Positions 11,170 to 24,487 of a stretch of DNA of 64,000 nt are shown piece after piece (positions within the stretch are counted from its first letter, which is position 1; every line of letters begins with the position of its first letter). This DNA is from Leucocoprinus leucothites (Eukaryota > Basidiomycota > Agaricomycetes > Agaricales > Agaricaceae). The position numbers and the translations under genes were made by a program. Under the pieces are notes generated by a model. That model was not told the origin of the DNA. It saw only the letters and a program-made list of their open reading frames with translations, and ran no database searches. Where the stretch lies: positions 310,001 to 374,000 of the forward strand of contig JAACJO010000011.1 of NCBI GenBank assembly GCA_013368445.1. The letters run 5' to 3'.

Positions 11170-13030
11170 TCAAGCAAACCGGACCTTTTCTCCCGGGCGG
11201 CCATCCGACAGGAGGACAACAGCCTGGAGGTCAAGTTAGCATCAGCTGTCAAAGACCAACGTTTAACAATATAGATGACGTACATATTTTCCGCTGATCT
11301 TCCAGCCAGGTTCTGTCTGATCCAATTTTTCTGCTACCTCATCCCCTTCAGGGCCCAATCCAACTACTACGTCACTCTTGATTGTGCGCAGGCTGGCAAC
11401 TCTCGGCGCTCCGGAAGCACTTGCCATTGGACCAATGGCAACATCAAAAGGGGTACTAGCAGGAGCAGCGCAGTCATACGTTAGCTTGCGGTGGTTTAGA
11501 TCCCCCTTGAAGAGGACGAGATCCGAGCGTGATAGATGAAGGAACAAATCAGGGGCTTCGGAATGCAAATCCCAGTAGGTGTAGCCGGTACACCAGAAGG
11601 GGTGTTGTTCGTAAACCCATTTGCCTTCTTTTTCGTATTGCTGTGAGACCTTGTTCAACCTTTTGTGAACTCGTTATGATGGATGGACACACCTTCCAGC
11701 GCGTGCCTAGACGACGAAGAGATTCCATCTCCTCCTCGCTTGCTTTAGGGAACAGTTGGCCGTATACCATGGAATTCAACAACCAGTTCCAATCCTTCTT
11801 GGTGACATCGGAAACGAACCAAGGGTATCGTTTGCCGTGGAAGCGGACCTGCTTAGCGAGACCACTCTGCAATAAGAAGTCGGCTGGTGCGGTGCTTACT
11901 ATCAGCAGAAGGCACCACAGTCAAGGGTATCTATACGAACCGTAGACCATGTCGCAATACAGCTCAAACCCTGCATTGTCGAGCACGAAGTCAATACGTC
12001 CACCCGTTTTCTCTCGCAGTTCTTTGACGGTATCCCAAAGGCGACCGAGGTCATTACCCAGAATATTTTTCTCGGTGGCTGCCAAATGATCTCCTCCAGT
12101 TGATTGCAAGGCTTTTATCTGCTCCTCAGTCATGTTAATGAGCAGCGACAGGTCCGTGGAGTTTCCCCAAAGGCAGACTGATACGAATGAGTGTTACTGA
12201 CTCCACCAGACTAGAACTAGTTACCTTGAGTCAATTCCAAAAACATAAGTCGCTCTGCCTCCAGCTTTTCTTCGGGAGATAGCCCCTCTGCAATCTTGAA
12301 CGGTTCAGCGAATCGCATAGACAATTCGAAAACGGCATCCGCAGAACGTGAGAAGGTATCGCACTATGGTCCCCAGTCAGCGATGGATAACAGTAGATGT
12401 TTGGCAAGAAAAGCAAATACCTTTTGTCGATAAAAGACATCATAATCTTTCCAAAACTTGCTAATGCTGAAACACTCATGTAACCGACGATATTTGTAAG
12501 CTTCTGCGAAAAGCCAAGGGGCGTTCATAAAGTCTTTCCCTGCGAAGAGACGTTTAGCTGGGAAATCATACGAATAACGTTTGATCTACCTTGGAAGTAT
12601 TTGGCAATTTCTTTGTTCCACAGCGCAACGTCGGCTTCTCCGTCGTCAATGATAGGTCGCAGTTTAGCATTCCCGCTGAGGTCTGTCATGAGTTCCCCCA
12701 TGCGCTCAATGCATTGCGACAGGTCGACGACTTGCTCCTCCTCGGCTTGGTCGTTGAGAGTGCGGATAGTGTCATCGATACCCTTGCCAAGAATAGTAGG
12801 GAGACGGGATTGCATAGTTGCGTGAGCGAAGGAGTACTCATGATAGCCGCGATAGGCGGGCCATGGGGGGTTATTGGGATCAACCTAGAGTTGGCATGAA
12901 GGGGGGTTACAATCAGGTACACCGCTGTGTGCCTTACCCTGGTAGGAGTCCTGGGCCAGGGAGCCTTGATGTCGGTTTTCTTGGGCAGGTGACCAAGGTG
13001 AAGAGTGACACGAGAGGGAGCAGTAGACAT
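11170..13030 (-). CDS. damage-control phosphatase, ARMT1-like (DUF89)
   Basis: Eight exons: 11170..11223, 11284..11640, 11693..11883, 11941..12177, 12225..12363, 12421..12539, 12590..12884 and 12938..13030; 494 residues. Members of DUF89 subfamily III are metal-dependent phosphatases acting on fructose-1-phosphate and related sugar phosphates; the human protein was also reported as a carboxyl methyltransferase (ARMT1). Family blocks are clear in order: NAPWLFAEAYKYRR, CLWGNSTDLSLL, FVLDNAGFELYCD (metal and active site), SDVTKKDWNWLL, QHPFWCTGYTYWDL, DLVLFKGDLNHRKLTYD, and the end KYAVVLLSDG. The last exon encodes only 17 residues but is needed to restore the conserved C-terminus. Length is normal for the family. 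Confidence 0.93.
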
Positions 13031-14281
13031 GGAGGGCGGGACTTCGGTAGTGGATATAAAAGAAAGGGAGTTACAAACCAGCTGCAACACAGGAGTTAGC
13101 TAGGCCGAGGTTGAGATTATATAGAGTACCCGGGAGATAGCTGTAGGACAATGTCGTTGGCAACTGGAAAGTGTTAGAAGGGGTTGCAATGTAGGTACGG
13201 GGGAGATGTTGTAACGAATTTATAGGTGAATGTTTCAGAGATCTTGCGATGACGACGCAAGCAAAGGACCAAACCTATGATGCAAGGTTCAATCACCAGG
13301 CAGGAGATGAAGTGCCGTGGCTAATCGCTCAAGCAGTCCCGGGTTCCCAGGAGTTCGAACAATTCTGCGCAAAACTCCAACGGGGTTCTTGCGTGCGTAG
13401 ACGAACACCTGCAAAAGACGATCTGAATGGAAAACCGCCACATCGCGACATCAATTATGCTTCGTCATTTGATTCAAGCTCCCGTAATAGCACACTGGCG
13501 GCCTTCCATGTTTGCAAAAAGGGGGTCAAAAACCTCGTCAAACTATCGCATTCTGCAAGTAGAAGCAGTGACGTCACTAATCTCGTCGAGGGAAATTGAT
13601 ACTCGTCAAGCCGAATCTCGTTTTGCCGATGTATTTGTCCATACTGTCGCTCCACTTCCATTCGTGTCACAGCGAGCGGGTATATTCCCTCACGAAGTCG
13701 TCCGGGTTCCTTCGGGTGAGTACGCTCCGTTCCAAGGACCGATTGATCGTTGTTTGCTGCTATTGCATGTGCTTCCGGGCAAGAGACACTTGTCTCCGTG
13801 TGTTTGGCTTGGCTATCAGAGCGCTAAAGATAAAACTTTGGGGTGCAAAACAGAATTCATATAACTGCCTCATTCGCCCGAGAAGATAGCGGTCAAAGCC
13901 CTGAGTGGAGCGGACTTTGATCGACTTTCTGCGCCATCAACTACCTGGTCGGAAACCAAAAGTACGGTTAAAATATTGAAGGGTTTAACGGGGTTCGAGC
14001 AAATGAAGGAGCAGGAGGGCGAAAAATATATGGTACCTCAGAAACTGAAAAAAATGTCAAGGCGACAGCTGGTCATACGAGCATGCCACGGCGAGCAGCT
14101 TGGCGATCGGGAGTCTAGACTCCGATGATGTCACCAGACTCCCATCACATGCCCAATTCCAAACGGGGTCACGTGGATGGTCGCGCGTTCGTGTTTTCGA
14201 CTCCTCGAGTCCTGGTATTGCTATACTGTAGTCCTTTCTCGTCTCGCGTCTGAATCTTTCTCTGTTACATAACGAGCGACG
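13031..14281. other. divergent intergenic region
   Basis: 1.25 kb between the starts of the DUF89 gene and the large coiled-coil gene. Frames of 71-145 codons occur on both strands but lack family resemblance and have no plausible splice structure. The region is likely to contain two promoters. Confidence 0.45.
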
Positions 14282-17200
14282 ATGTCGCTATGGAAGATTG
14301 GGGCTGATGATATATCTGAAGAAACCCAACAGTTTAAGGACAAACTCGCGAGCAAAGGTCAGTCCCTAGATATTTGTTGAGAAACGGGTACTAATTCAAT
14401 TGTTAGATGGTGAAATTGCTGGTCAGCAGGCTAAACTAATGAAACAAACACTCGAGCTAGAGGATCTCAAAGCGAATTTGACCGAGGCACTTCAGAAAGT
14501 GAGTGTTAGTGTGAATGTGTGCTTTTGGCTGAAGCTCATGTAGAATTAGCTGGCCGTAGAAAGTGAACGGGCCCTAAATTTACAAGAAGATCTCACACGA
14601 TGCAACGAGGATCGACGTGAAGAGAAGAACAATTCTCGTAACCTTGAAGCCTCTCTTCAAGCAGCGAATGGCAAGCTCAAGGCTCAAGATAACGAAGTGA
14701 GAGATCTGGAGGCCGCCCTTGACCGCCTTTCTAGTGCTTCGGATGGCCATCACGCTCGCAGCCGAAAATTGGAACAGGAGAAGTCCGCGCTGGAGAGCCG
14801 TGTTCGTGAGCTGGAATCAAACATTCGGCAACTACAGTCAGCAAATGTGGTGGCCAGTCGCCGTCCTCCATCTCGTTCTTCGTCGTCAGGATTCAACGAC
14901 CTTCGAATAAAGAATCTAGAGAGAGATTTGGGAGACCTACGCGATCAACTTCTTGCAAGGGAGCGTGAGATGGGGATATTACAGGAGAAATTGACTCAGG
15001 CGCAAGGCGATCTGTTACGGTCGGATAACGAGAGGCTGGCACGGGAGGCAAAGTATAAAGTGCGAATTGATGGACTGCAGTCCTTGTTAGAAGAGAGGGA
15101 TGAGGAATTGGAGTTCTACAGGGAAAGAGGAGGGGACGGTGGGCGGGAAGCAGAGCTGATGCAAAGGATCGAGGAGGACGAGGCCAAAATTATTGCACTT
15201 GAAGCCACCATTCGGCAGTCTGATGATGTCAAGGGCTTAAAAGAGAGGCTCCGGTGTACAGAGCAACGCTTGAGGGCCGAGACGGAGAGTATGGAACATT
15301 TGAAGACTCGAAATGTCGACCTCGAGCAGGAACGGGAAAGCGCACTGAGTGAGCTCCAAGGTTGCCAAGGTCGGGTCCAAGAGTTGGAACAGCTTTTGCG
15401 GGAAAAGCTGAACCAAGTTGACAGCTTGGAGGAGGAACGGTAGGCGAAATTCTTCCATTCCCGAGTTTCTATTCTCACTCCACTTCAGGACACGACTGGC
15501 GTCTGTGGCCGATGAAGTAAAGGCCGCTCCAGATAGTGTTGATGCTCCTCCTGTGGCCGCCGTTGACGAGGTAGATGTTCTACACGTCGCTAGGCTTCTC
15601 AATGCCATTGAGCGCTTGCGGGAAGAACGGGATGGCTTGCGTCGCAATTTGCAATTCCTTGAAACTGAACACAGGTTCACTGTTGAAGCACTAGAGAAAC
15701 GCTTAGTTTCCGACACCTTACCTGTTAATCGCATCCAGCCTCAATCAAGCCAGAGCTTGGGTTGTATAGTGCCAGCGCTTGCCATACTCCTTTCACGGTC
15801 ACAAACGCGGCTCGAGCACTGTCAGCGGTGGCTCACCGAAAGCACTGAGCGCGAGCAGCACTACAGCCGCCATGCTCAGGCTAACTTGGAGAAATACGTG
15901 GCGCTGGAGGAGGAGTCTGACCAAAATGTATGTCAACTCAAGGAGTCAGAGGAGAAGAGGGAGGAACTGGAAGCTAGGCTTGAAACGATTACAGGTCAGC
16001 ACGATGATCTCGTGTCGCAGCTAGAGGCTCAGAAGGAAGAGATGAAGTCCTCGCACAAGGTTTTGCAAGACCATCTAGAGGAAGTCGAAGTGAACCTGAC
16101 TGAAGTCTCGAGGTCCCTCGAGGTCGTTGAGTCTGAGCGCGATTCTTTGGCTCTTCAGGTCACCAACCTGACGGCGGACTTGCAAGCTGCACAAGATGAG
16201 CTGGCAAGTGCTGAAGAACGATACAGCGCGCTTCAATTACAGCAGCTTTCCAGCATGAGCTCGAGCGACGCGACGCGTGCACTTCGCGAGCAGATGACGG
16301 AACTCGAGGCTCGGGTCGCGCGGAGGACCGAACAAATTGGGATTCACCAACACGACATCCGCCGCCTTGAAACCAACCTGAAGCTGCAGGAGGAACGATT
16401 GGGAGAGATGACCATGGAGCTTGAGACCCTTGCCACCCAGAAAGAGGCCATGTTAGAGGATTGTGCAGATGCAAGAGAGGCGAGGGATGAAGCGTTGTCG
16501 CGGATTGAGATGCTAGAAGAGGAACTGGAGATACTGGAATCCAAGCTTGCTGACAGTGACCAGGCCCTCGACACACTCATTTGTCTTCTTGTTCAAACCA
16601 AAAGTCATGCCCAATCCTCTGCCCAACGGTTACAATTGCATGCCTCCCACCTCGAAGATCAGCTCAAGGAATCACAGGAAACAAACGCAGCTTTAGGAGT
16701 TGATCTCTTCAAAAGCCGTACCTCGTCTTCACAAGACCTTCAACAGGCCACTATCGCATTTGCTACCAGCCAACTTGAACTTATGAGGATAAACACTTGC
16801 GCTCGAAGTTTAATGGCCAAAAAAGCTGAGCTAGAACGTAACCTCATCGCGGCAAACAAGCAAATTAGCCAGGAGCGCACCACGAACCGACGATTAGAGC
16901 AAAAGTGCACTACCCTTCGCCGTGGTTCTTCGTCTTCTGTCGTTGAGCTTGCTACCCGGTCAGCTGAATATCAGGCAGAGATTGATAAGCTCATGAAGAT
17001 CGTCTCCGAGGTCACCGCAGAGAGTGAATTTGCTCAAAAGCAGCTTGCCCATTCAGCTGCTGAACTCGAGAGGAGGCAGCAGGAGAGAGAGGACCTTGTT
17101 ATGGAACATCAGGAGGCCAAATCACGCTTGATCGGCATGCATGAGGCGGAAATGGAGGGCTTGCAGAAAGAGCTATCGACGACTGTAACTATGCTGGATG

Positions 17201-19129
17201 CGGAACGCGCAAATCGGACTGTGTCAGAGCAGGAGCGTGAAGGTGAACTGTCGCACGCCCGACTCCAGATTAATGGACTCGAAAATCGTGTGAGTGCCCT
17301 GAGCGAGGAACTCTTGCGTCTTGTGGCTGCCCAGCAGGATTTGGTGGAGGAAAAGGTCAACGCTCAAAAAGAGTCGGATTCCCTTAGGACAGAATTCGAC
17401 CTCTTGTTACAGGAAAGAGAAAACCAAAAGAAGGTGGAAGAAGATTTGAGGGATGCTAATCGACTTCTATCGGAGCAAATTTCGTGCTTACAGGAGGAAC
17501 GGGAGAGCCTGATGGAAGGTCATATGGCCCATATCGATCAGCACCAAAAGAAGCTCGAGACCCTCAACCTGCGTCTGGAATCTCAAGTCGCCGAGTTGAC
17601 TCGTTCGGTGGAGGATCAAGCTGAAGAAATACAACATCTCTCGCGGGAGCTTGATACTACAACGAAGTGTTTAAAGGAGAAAGAGTACCAGTCTGCTGCA
17701 GAAATGCAAGCTTTGTCGGACGAAAATGGAGCCGCTCGAGCACGTATCTCCCTACTCGAGCAAGAAATCGAGGTTATCAACAACGAGATTGAATCCACCC
17801 AGGTTACCTTGTCCAAGGAAGAAGAAGAGAAGGAGCGCCTGCAAGAGCATATCACAGGCTTAGAGGCCCAGATCCAGAAGTCCCTCTCCTATACAAACGC
17901 TCTCGAACGTCAAATCCGGGATGGGTGAGTGCGGTTTACTGGGAATGTTTGAGTGGCCCACTTGACAGGAAATCCAGAGAGAGTTCCTTGGAAACGCTCA
18001 AGAAAAAACTCAGTAGTGCACAGGCTGAGCTCTCTCGCGCAGAAACGACGGCCAAGACCTCAGAAGTGAATCTCAGCCTGCAAAGCGCTCAATTCAAGCG
18101 CGAGCTGGCAAAGCTTCAAGATAAGCTTGTGGCACTCGAATCAAAACGTAATCTCGAGGACGCACTCTCGGAGCTTGAAGAAAGAAATAATGAGATGGAG
18201 GAGTTACTTAGAACAAAATGCGCTGAGATCGAGGAGAATGACGATCGTGCATTGGAGTAAGTCCTTGTAAATTCAACTTAAATACGTAGTATTGATCTTT
18301 CCGCAGGATGCTGAAAGAAAACAAGAAGCTTTCGGGAAAAGTGGAGGCACTAACAAGAAAGGTTCAGAATCTTCAGACAAAACTCACTGCAGCGAAGGCT
18401 GCAGTTGTCAGCTCTAAAGCACCTACCGAGGCAGCCCCGACTGTTGTGAAATCCCCTCAAGAGCAATCCCCTCAATCCCTTCCTCGGACCACAGAAACGC
18501 AAGCGCAGACCACTCGTCGTCGGTCATCACGTTCATCTACCGGAACCGCCATTTCTACTTCTGCTGATAAACCGCCAAGCACTTCAGTGACTAGAGCATC
18601 AGTGTCACGAAATGCATCTCGTCCACCACCCGCCACGTTGAGACCAAAAACACCCGAGAGACGGTTGGCTCCAACGCCAGTCTTCAAGCCTCGCACACCA
18701 GAACAATCACGGGCTCAGGAACGCACCTCTGAACCTCCGTCTTCCGTTGCTGGCGTGAAACGAAGGGCACCTGACGATTTTGAAGCCTCTGAAGCAGTAC
18801 CACCACAAGGGTTCACCATCGATAGCCTGCCAAGCAGGGAGAACGACAGTACCACACCTAGGGTTCGCAAGATTTTCGGCAATTTGCAATCAGGCTTCAC
18901 TCCGATACGCAACAAAGCCCTTTCTTCTCCACAGCGCCAGTCTACGGTTCTCTCAACACCATTGATTCAAGACGTGACAAATAGCCCACGAAACAGCGTT
19001 CCTCTCGACTCCGCAGCCAAACAAAAACGAAGTTGGTTAGGTAAAATACGGGGTACGTCATCGCAGGCCACAGTTAAGCCAGCATCTCGGCAAGTTTTTA
19101 CATATGTAGGCGAGACCCAAAGACGATAG
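14282..19129 (+). CDS. 1534-residue coiled-coil protein
   Basis: Six exons: 14282..14357, 14407..14498, 14550..15439, 15489..17924, 17969..18256 and 18307..19129. From about residue 15 to 1290 the chain is nearly unbroken heptad sequence rich in Glu, Leu, Gln, Arg and Lys, interrupted by a Ser-rich loop near residue 180 and a helix break around 430-450. The last 240 residues are Pro/Ser/Thr-rich and basic, with several S/T-P sites (for example TPERR, FKPRTPEQ), and end in a Lys/Arg-rich tail. The shape is that of a scaffold at a spindle pole, kinetochore, septum or Golgi, or of a motor-less filament protein. No motor, CH, GRIP or PACT domain was recognised, so the role stays open. The first two exons encode only 56 residues, then exons become very long, unlike the neighbours. 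Confidence 0.85.
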
Positions 19130-19421
19130 TTGGGCGCAAGTAGTTTATTTATACCCATAATTTTATTTCCACGCACTCTACAATTTCTCCATACTGTATC
19201 ACTGTATAGTAGTTTCAATTCATCACCATTTATTTATGATATGAATTCCCTTAGCCTATTTAATCCTAGACTAGCTCGCGTTCGCGTCAGCAGCCGCCAC
19301 AACTTTTTGCCGCTTGTGTAACTGTTTTGATCACATCATCCAAGGCTTGGCGCCTATATCATTTTCTCCTTTCCCGCTGTGCGATCCAACGACATTTCTA
19401 CTACTAACCAAGAGTGCTGAA

Positions 19422-22400
19422 ATGTTCCTGAAGCATGATGACCATCCCGATTTCCTTGATCTATCCTTGTCTGTGCGAGATACAATTGATTGGAAGATCG
19501 GGATATTGAAAGACTCTGAATTTCCGCTCGACATCACAGCTCTCGCCTTTGACCCCGTCTCCTGTCTGCTCGCCATTGGTAGCCTTCATTCACCTTCAGC
19601 TGCAAGTGTCAACCTCTGAAATATTCCTGAAGGTACTGCTCGAGGAGTAATTCACCTCCATGGTGGACCAAGTGTAGAAACCAAACTCTTACTACCTGAA
19701 GCCGTTCCTGTGCGTTTCCTCCAGTTTGGCCTCTTGACTGAGAGACTCGTTTGTCTAGGTAAGAACTACGTCTCCTCATCCTGTAACTAATAATGTTTTT
19801 TCTCGCATCCAGACAGCGGTCACCATTTGCATATATGGGACCTTTCACCGGTAGGAAGCCCAAAGCACATGGCCACGGTTCGTTGGAACCCTGTAACGTA
19901 AGTTTACTTGATCACTTTTCAAGAGCCCTTGTTTATGTTCTGCCTAGATTCATGATACTCTCGCCCTCTCATAACCACGTCAGTATCTGAGCTGTTGGAG
20001 CCAGAAGATTTCCGACTAAGTGGACCAGATACTCATTGCCCTTACCAACGGAGAAGTGAGGACTTATGACCTTGCTTGTATGAGGAAATCCCCATATATT
20101 CTTCCAAATATGTGGCAGCTCTACGAAGATCAGATGCTGAAGTCAGGACTCGAGCCTATAACTACCCCGAATTCGTTCGTCGTACTACCACTTGTTCTCA
20201 TCACTTTCGATATTAGGCTGACCTTCTCTCAGTAGACGTCAAGCTGTCGAACTTCTACTTCATCCTCGGGATCTAAATCTTTTATTCATTGCATATGAGG
20301 GTGCGTTTCTGTGGGCAGCCCTCATGAACCTTTCTTATATAATCATATCTACTTTGCGCGTAGATGGAGTTGCACTGGTAGACTTGGTAAGTGAGGTTGA
20401 TATGGCTGGCCTGTTTCGAATTCGTTGAATGTTACATATGCAGAAAGACCGCAGGGCTATTCGTCATTTTGAGCTACTACTCCTACCCGGTGCTCCTGGT
20501 GGTGGGGGGTATAACTCAAAGGTGAAGCGGTTAGGAACTTGAATTGCAAACGTCGCTGGCTGACCTAATTCAGGATATCCTTTTGCCTCGTCGACCATCG
20601 GTCACCTGTATCGCCATTCATCCGGCCGGTCATTTCTTCGCAGTCGGGCATTCTGATGGTACCATTGGCTTCTGGGCATTAGAGGACCCCGAGCAACCGA
20701 TTCTTGCTCGAACCTTGGATAGCCTAGAAGTGAATACGGTCGATGCCGAAGCGCTGGAAATGCGGCTTAGCAATACAACAGCTACAGAATTGCCTTACAG
20801 AGAGCCCGTGTTCAAACTCTCCTGGAGTGGATTTTCAAATTCCAAGGATCCCCGTGGGGGAGAAACTGCTTTGACGATACTCGGTGGTACCGCACAAGAC
20901 AAGGGCTCCGGACTTAACGTCCTGTGGTTTCCAGCATTCAACCCCGGGGACCCTCCTGGGACTTCTCCGCCCGCTCACCAGGGTGGACTTCATCCTTTCA
21001 CGGCCACTGCCATTCGTCAATCCCTGACGGAAATCAACTCTTTTCATTATTCTACGCGTACCCCTGTTCAAGACTTTTATCTCATCCCTCGAGAAAGTCC
21101 TCATTTCAACAATACATATGATCCCTATGCCATACTCATAATCTCGGAAGCTGGAAAAGAGGAACGTACACTCGAATCGCGAGAGTTTCCTCCACCCAGT
21201 TTTACCTCCGTGGCACCGCAGTTATCATTTGCAAAGGCATCACCACCCGAGGAGAGCACATCGCGTGACCTGGATCTTGTGCTCGAGACGATGTCGCTTG
21301 CTGACTACCCACAATCGAGCAGTCTTCCATTCGAGTTTTCTGGCAGCAACTTCATGGGTGATGTTTACAATATGCAGGTTGTGCCAAAAGAAGTCTACCC
21401 CGAGATCGTCTCCCCGATGGGAACAACAAGCGTAAAACCCAGAATCAAGTTATCTGCAGGTTGTGCTATCGTGGAAGCTCCCCTCGAAGGCAAGCGAACA
21501 AAGGTGTGTTGGCTTCAGGTAGATGATGATAACTCTCTTCATGGCTTTTCCCATAGTACCAACCTCACCGTATCCTCGTTTGTCCAACCAAAGACTTGAC
21601 AATCAGCTTCTACGACATCAGTGGTCAACTTCAACAAGCACCCGATAACTCGCCTTTGTTGCATGATTTTCCAGAAACAATTGATCCACTCGAGATCAAT
21701 TTACAGACCGTTCTCGATGTCATTGACAGTAAGGAATCCGTAGGTGCTGCGGACGAGCCGACTAGATCTATCATTGCGGCACACTTCGCCCCTTCGACCC
21801 TAGAGTGCACGATTACACTCAATACTGGAGAGCTTCTTGTTTACCAATCTAAGTCTGATTTAAAGTCTCAGCCAGTCAATGATTCCGCCCATGATCCCGA
21901 GCTGCGGCTGCTTAAACACGTCACAGTGGAGCCTTGGAGGAAACTTGCACCATATTTCGCTCTTGGTCGGACTGAAGGCGGCAAAATTCTATCCGTTGCT
22001 ATTTCTGAAATCGGTTGGTTTACATGTCTTCAGAGAAATAATAGCTTGCTCATACTTGGGAACGTTTGGAAGGCTTCATCGCTGCTGCTTATTCTGATGG
22101 AGCCCTGTATGTCATCGACATGCGAGGACCTACCCTGCTCCACAAACCTACGAAAGCGGGAAGGAGGTTCTCGAAATCATCTAGGCATTCATTCGGCTTT
22201 CATCACATCACCGACACCAGTGCAGAGGCCGACGCAGTTGCTTCTCTGACATGGACCATCAGTGGCATAGATAAAGGTGGCGTGCTTTGTCTTTCTACAG
22301 AATGCTATGTTTACATTCAGGGACAGATTCCAAGCTTTTGATACGGCTGATTGCTATACGCTCCTCTGGAAATCTGGATGTCTATACCATCTCACAATCT

Positions 22401-23606
22401 CGTACTGGTTTTCATTTTGAGGGCCCAATAACCTCGAACAAGGCGATACCGAATCCCCTGCCAGGTGGGACTTTTGTCATCAGCGCCAAAACTGGGGCAT
22501 TCTGCAAGGCAGACCAACGGCACTTTGCAGACATGATACGCTTTCATGAGCAAGAAAGCGAGCCAGTGATTCTTGTTACCTCAGGAATAAAAGGTGTCAG
22601 GAGTTTCGTGAATATCACTGGCGATCGCATTGGGAAGGCCGAGTGGAGTGCCAAATTCGGAGATGTAATTGGTGTGCAGATTGTCGAGCGCTTAGGTTGG
22701 TTAACAACCATGGTTGGAGATTATTGAAACCAACATTGTTGCATCAGGTTCAAAGGCATTCGTCGCCTACACTGATAAGAGTGCGGTGCATGTTTACTCC
22801 CTTCCCTATCTGGAGCATATCCATACTATTCCGGCACTTGCCACACCCTTCAGGTATCAATATCCTGTTTTGGCCACTCAACAATCAGACTCAATACCTA
22901 TACCTAGGCACATTAGCATTGACGAGGGCGGCGATTTTATCAGTCTTAACGTACAGGGATCAACAGGCGTAGTGCAATCGTCAACCTACGGAACATTGTT
23001 CAATTTCCGCCGCGCGGACGAACTCCCGCTTGTCGATCTGACCTCCAACAAAGGGAAAATACCTTCTCAGCCTCAACCCGTCTCTATTGGTCCTTCGTCT
23101 TTCCGCTCATGGTTTCAGTTCAACCAGACCATGACTGGTCAGCAAATCGACGAATTGCGTGCGTATTGTTCATGTGTCTAGCTGAGAATTTGTAGGTAAC
23201 CTACGGCTACTAGTGGGTGGATCAGACAGACCTGCTCCCGTAATACGGGCTAGGGACGTGTTGTCACAAAGAAACCTTGAAGACTCCTCGGGAGATCGAG
23301 CCGCACCGCTTACCGCCTCCACCACAACTGCCCAGTCAAGCATTTACAGCAGGTTAACGACTGCAATGAATGAGAGAGGGTACTAAAAACATTTAAAAGT
23401 CTATAACGAACATTTAAGCTAACCGCTACATAGCCAAATGCTTGGAGAACTCGAGGAAAACTTCAAGTCACTCGAACAAGGAAGCAAAGATATGCTCTCA
23501 CAGGTAATTTTCAGCATAATAATTGCAGCAATGATCATTTTGACCCTTTTTGAAGGCAAAGAGACTGGCTGCACAAAATTCTGCGAAATCCTGGTTTGGA
23601 TTTTGA
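19422..23606 (+). CDS. tomosyn/Sro7-type WD-repeat exocytosis regulator
   Basis: Seventeen exons: 19422..19578, 19633..19758, 19813..19897, 19948..19978, 20029..20174, 20236..20300, 20364..20386, 20444..20521, 20574..21503, 21557..22013, 22073..22276, 22321..22695, 22748..22853, 22908..23158, 23196..23379, 23434..23503 and 23556..23606; 1112 residues. Lgl/tomosyn/Sro7 proteins bind the plasma-membrane t-SNARE Sec9 and Rab GTPases to control vesicle fusion. Diagnostic blocks: TALAFDP-LLAIGTARG, LHIWDLSP, VRTYDLACMRKSPY, LPNMWQLYEDQM, LLFIAYEDGVALVDL, the region HFFAVGHSDGTIGFW, and GFIAAAYSDGALYVIDMRGP. The last 70 residues form a SNARE-like tail (NERGQMLGELEENFKSLEQGSKDML, then AKRLAAQNSAKSW), so the C-terminal R-SNARE-like part is retained. 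The intron 22854..22907 is in frame and could be read through; I spliced it because PFRHISIDEGGDF fits better. The 37-nt intron 23159..23195 is unusually short. Confidence 0.93.
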
Positions 23607-23673
23607 AGTTACTTGTATACAGAACTGCATGATACAAACATATTTATATACACATGTATTGAAAATTGCGTAG

Positions 23674-24487
23674 TCAATTCTTTCCTACGAATATTTCAGT
23701 CAAGTTCGCCGTCATCTTCTTCCGCTCCTCATTCAACATGCCCAAAAATCCATCATCCTTTGATGTGTTCTTCCGGTGATTCCATTCTTCGGTATGAGTC
23801 CTGATCTTGTTAGAATCATCGAGTGTAATTGTAAGAAGCGAGTTCAAGGTCTGATAGTAAATGAATATAGGCGCATCATCACATTTCCGGGAAAACAGAC
23901 CTTCGTAGGTGAGGACTTCGGATTACGATAATATGAAACGTCTTGATCAATGAGAATGGTTCTAGGTGCAACCGAAGGTGGATTCTCTAAAATTCTGAAG
24001 CTCGGTATCTCTGCGCGGGGGAAAATCTGGGATGGGTTTGACCAATGAACCCTTGACTAGTGGATCAAGGAAGGGCTTACCTTGGCCAACCCGACGAACT
24101 GGGCTTTGATGGCATTCGGGCCTTTCGCGATACCTACAGGATCATGAAATACCGCATCACCCGTGTAGATATCGAACGTGTTCTATCCTTGGTGAGACAC
24201 AAGAACAGGCAGGAGTCCGATAAACTGCACATACGTCCTTCGGCGAGCAAGTGTACATCTACATAGCGCTATTAGCAGTGCCCGTGCATGTAAAGTTTAC
24301 ATACTTCTTTAATTGCGGTTATGATGGGCTGCTCATGGCCTTGAATGGGGCGCTCTTTGAGAGCTTTAGATTCTTCGGGCTTAAGACCAACTGCGTTGGT
24401 GGACATGATTCGTAACTGCGACGGACTCGGGAGTGATGAGGCTATGAAAGGACGGGCGATGTTGCGAAGTGGGAAGAGGCTAGACAT
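23674..24487 (-). CDS. NTF2-like fold protein, probably mitochondrial
   Basis: Five exons: 23674..23850, 23901..24026, 24081..24182, 24235..24258 and 24305..24487; 203 residues. After about 35 residues the chain matches SnoaL/NTF2-like proteins: a helix (ITAIKEMYTCSPKDNTFDIY), TGDAVFHDPVGIAKGPNAIKAQFVGLAK, then beta strands including NSLLTITLDDSNKIRTHTEEWNHRK. The N-terminus (MSSLFPLRNIARPFIAS) is basic and amphipathic like a mitochondrial presequence. A second Met at codon 28 (MSTNAVGLKPEES) could give a shorter cytosolic form. One exon is only 24 nt. The gene ends 67 bp from the end of the tomosyn gene. The fold is clear; the ligand or reaction is unknown. Confidence 0.87.

Noticed and set aside
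13249..13864. Overlapping plus-strand frames between the DUF89 and coiled-coil genes
   Set aside because: They overlap each other in different frames, have no family features and begin in likely promoter DNA.
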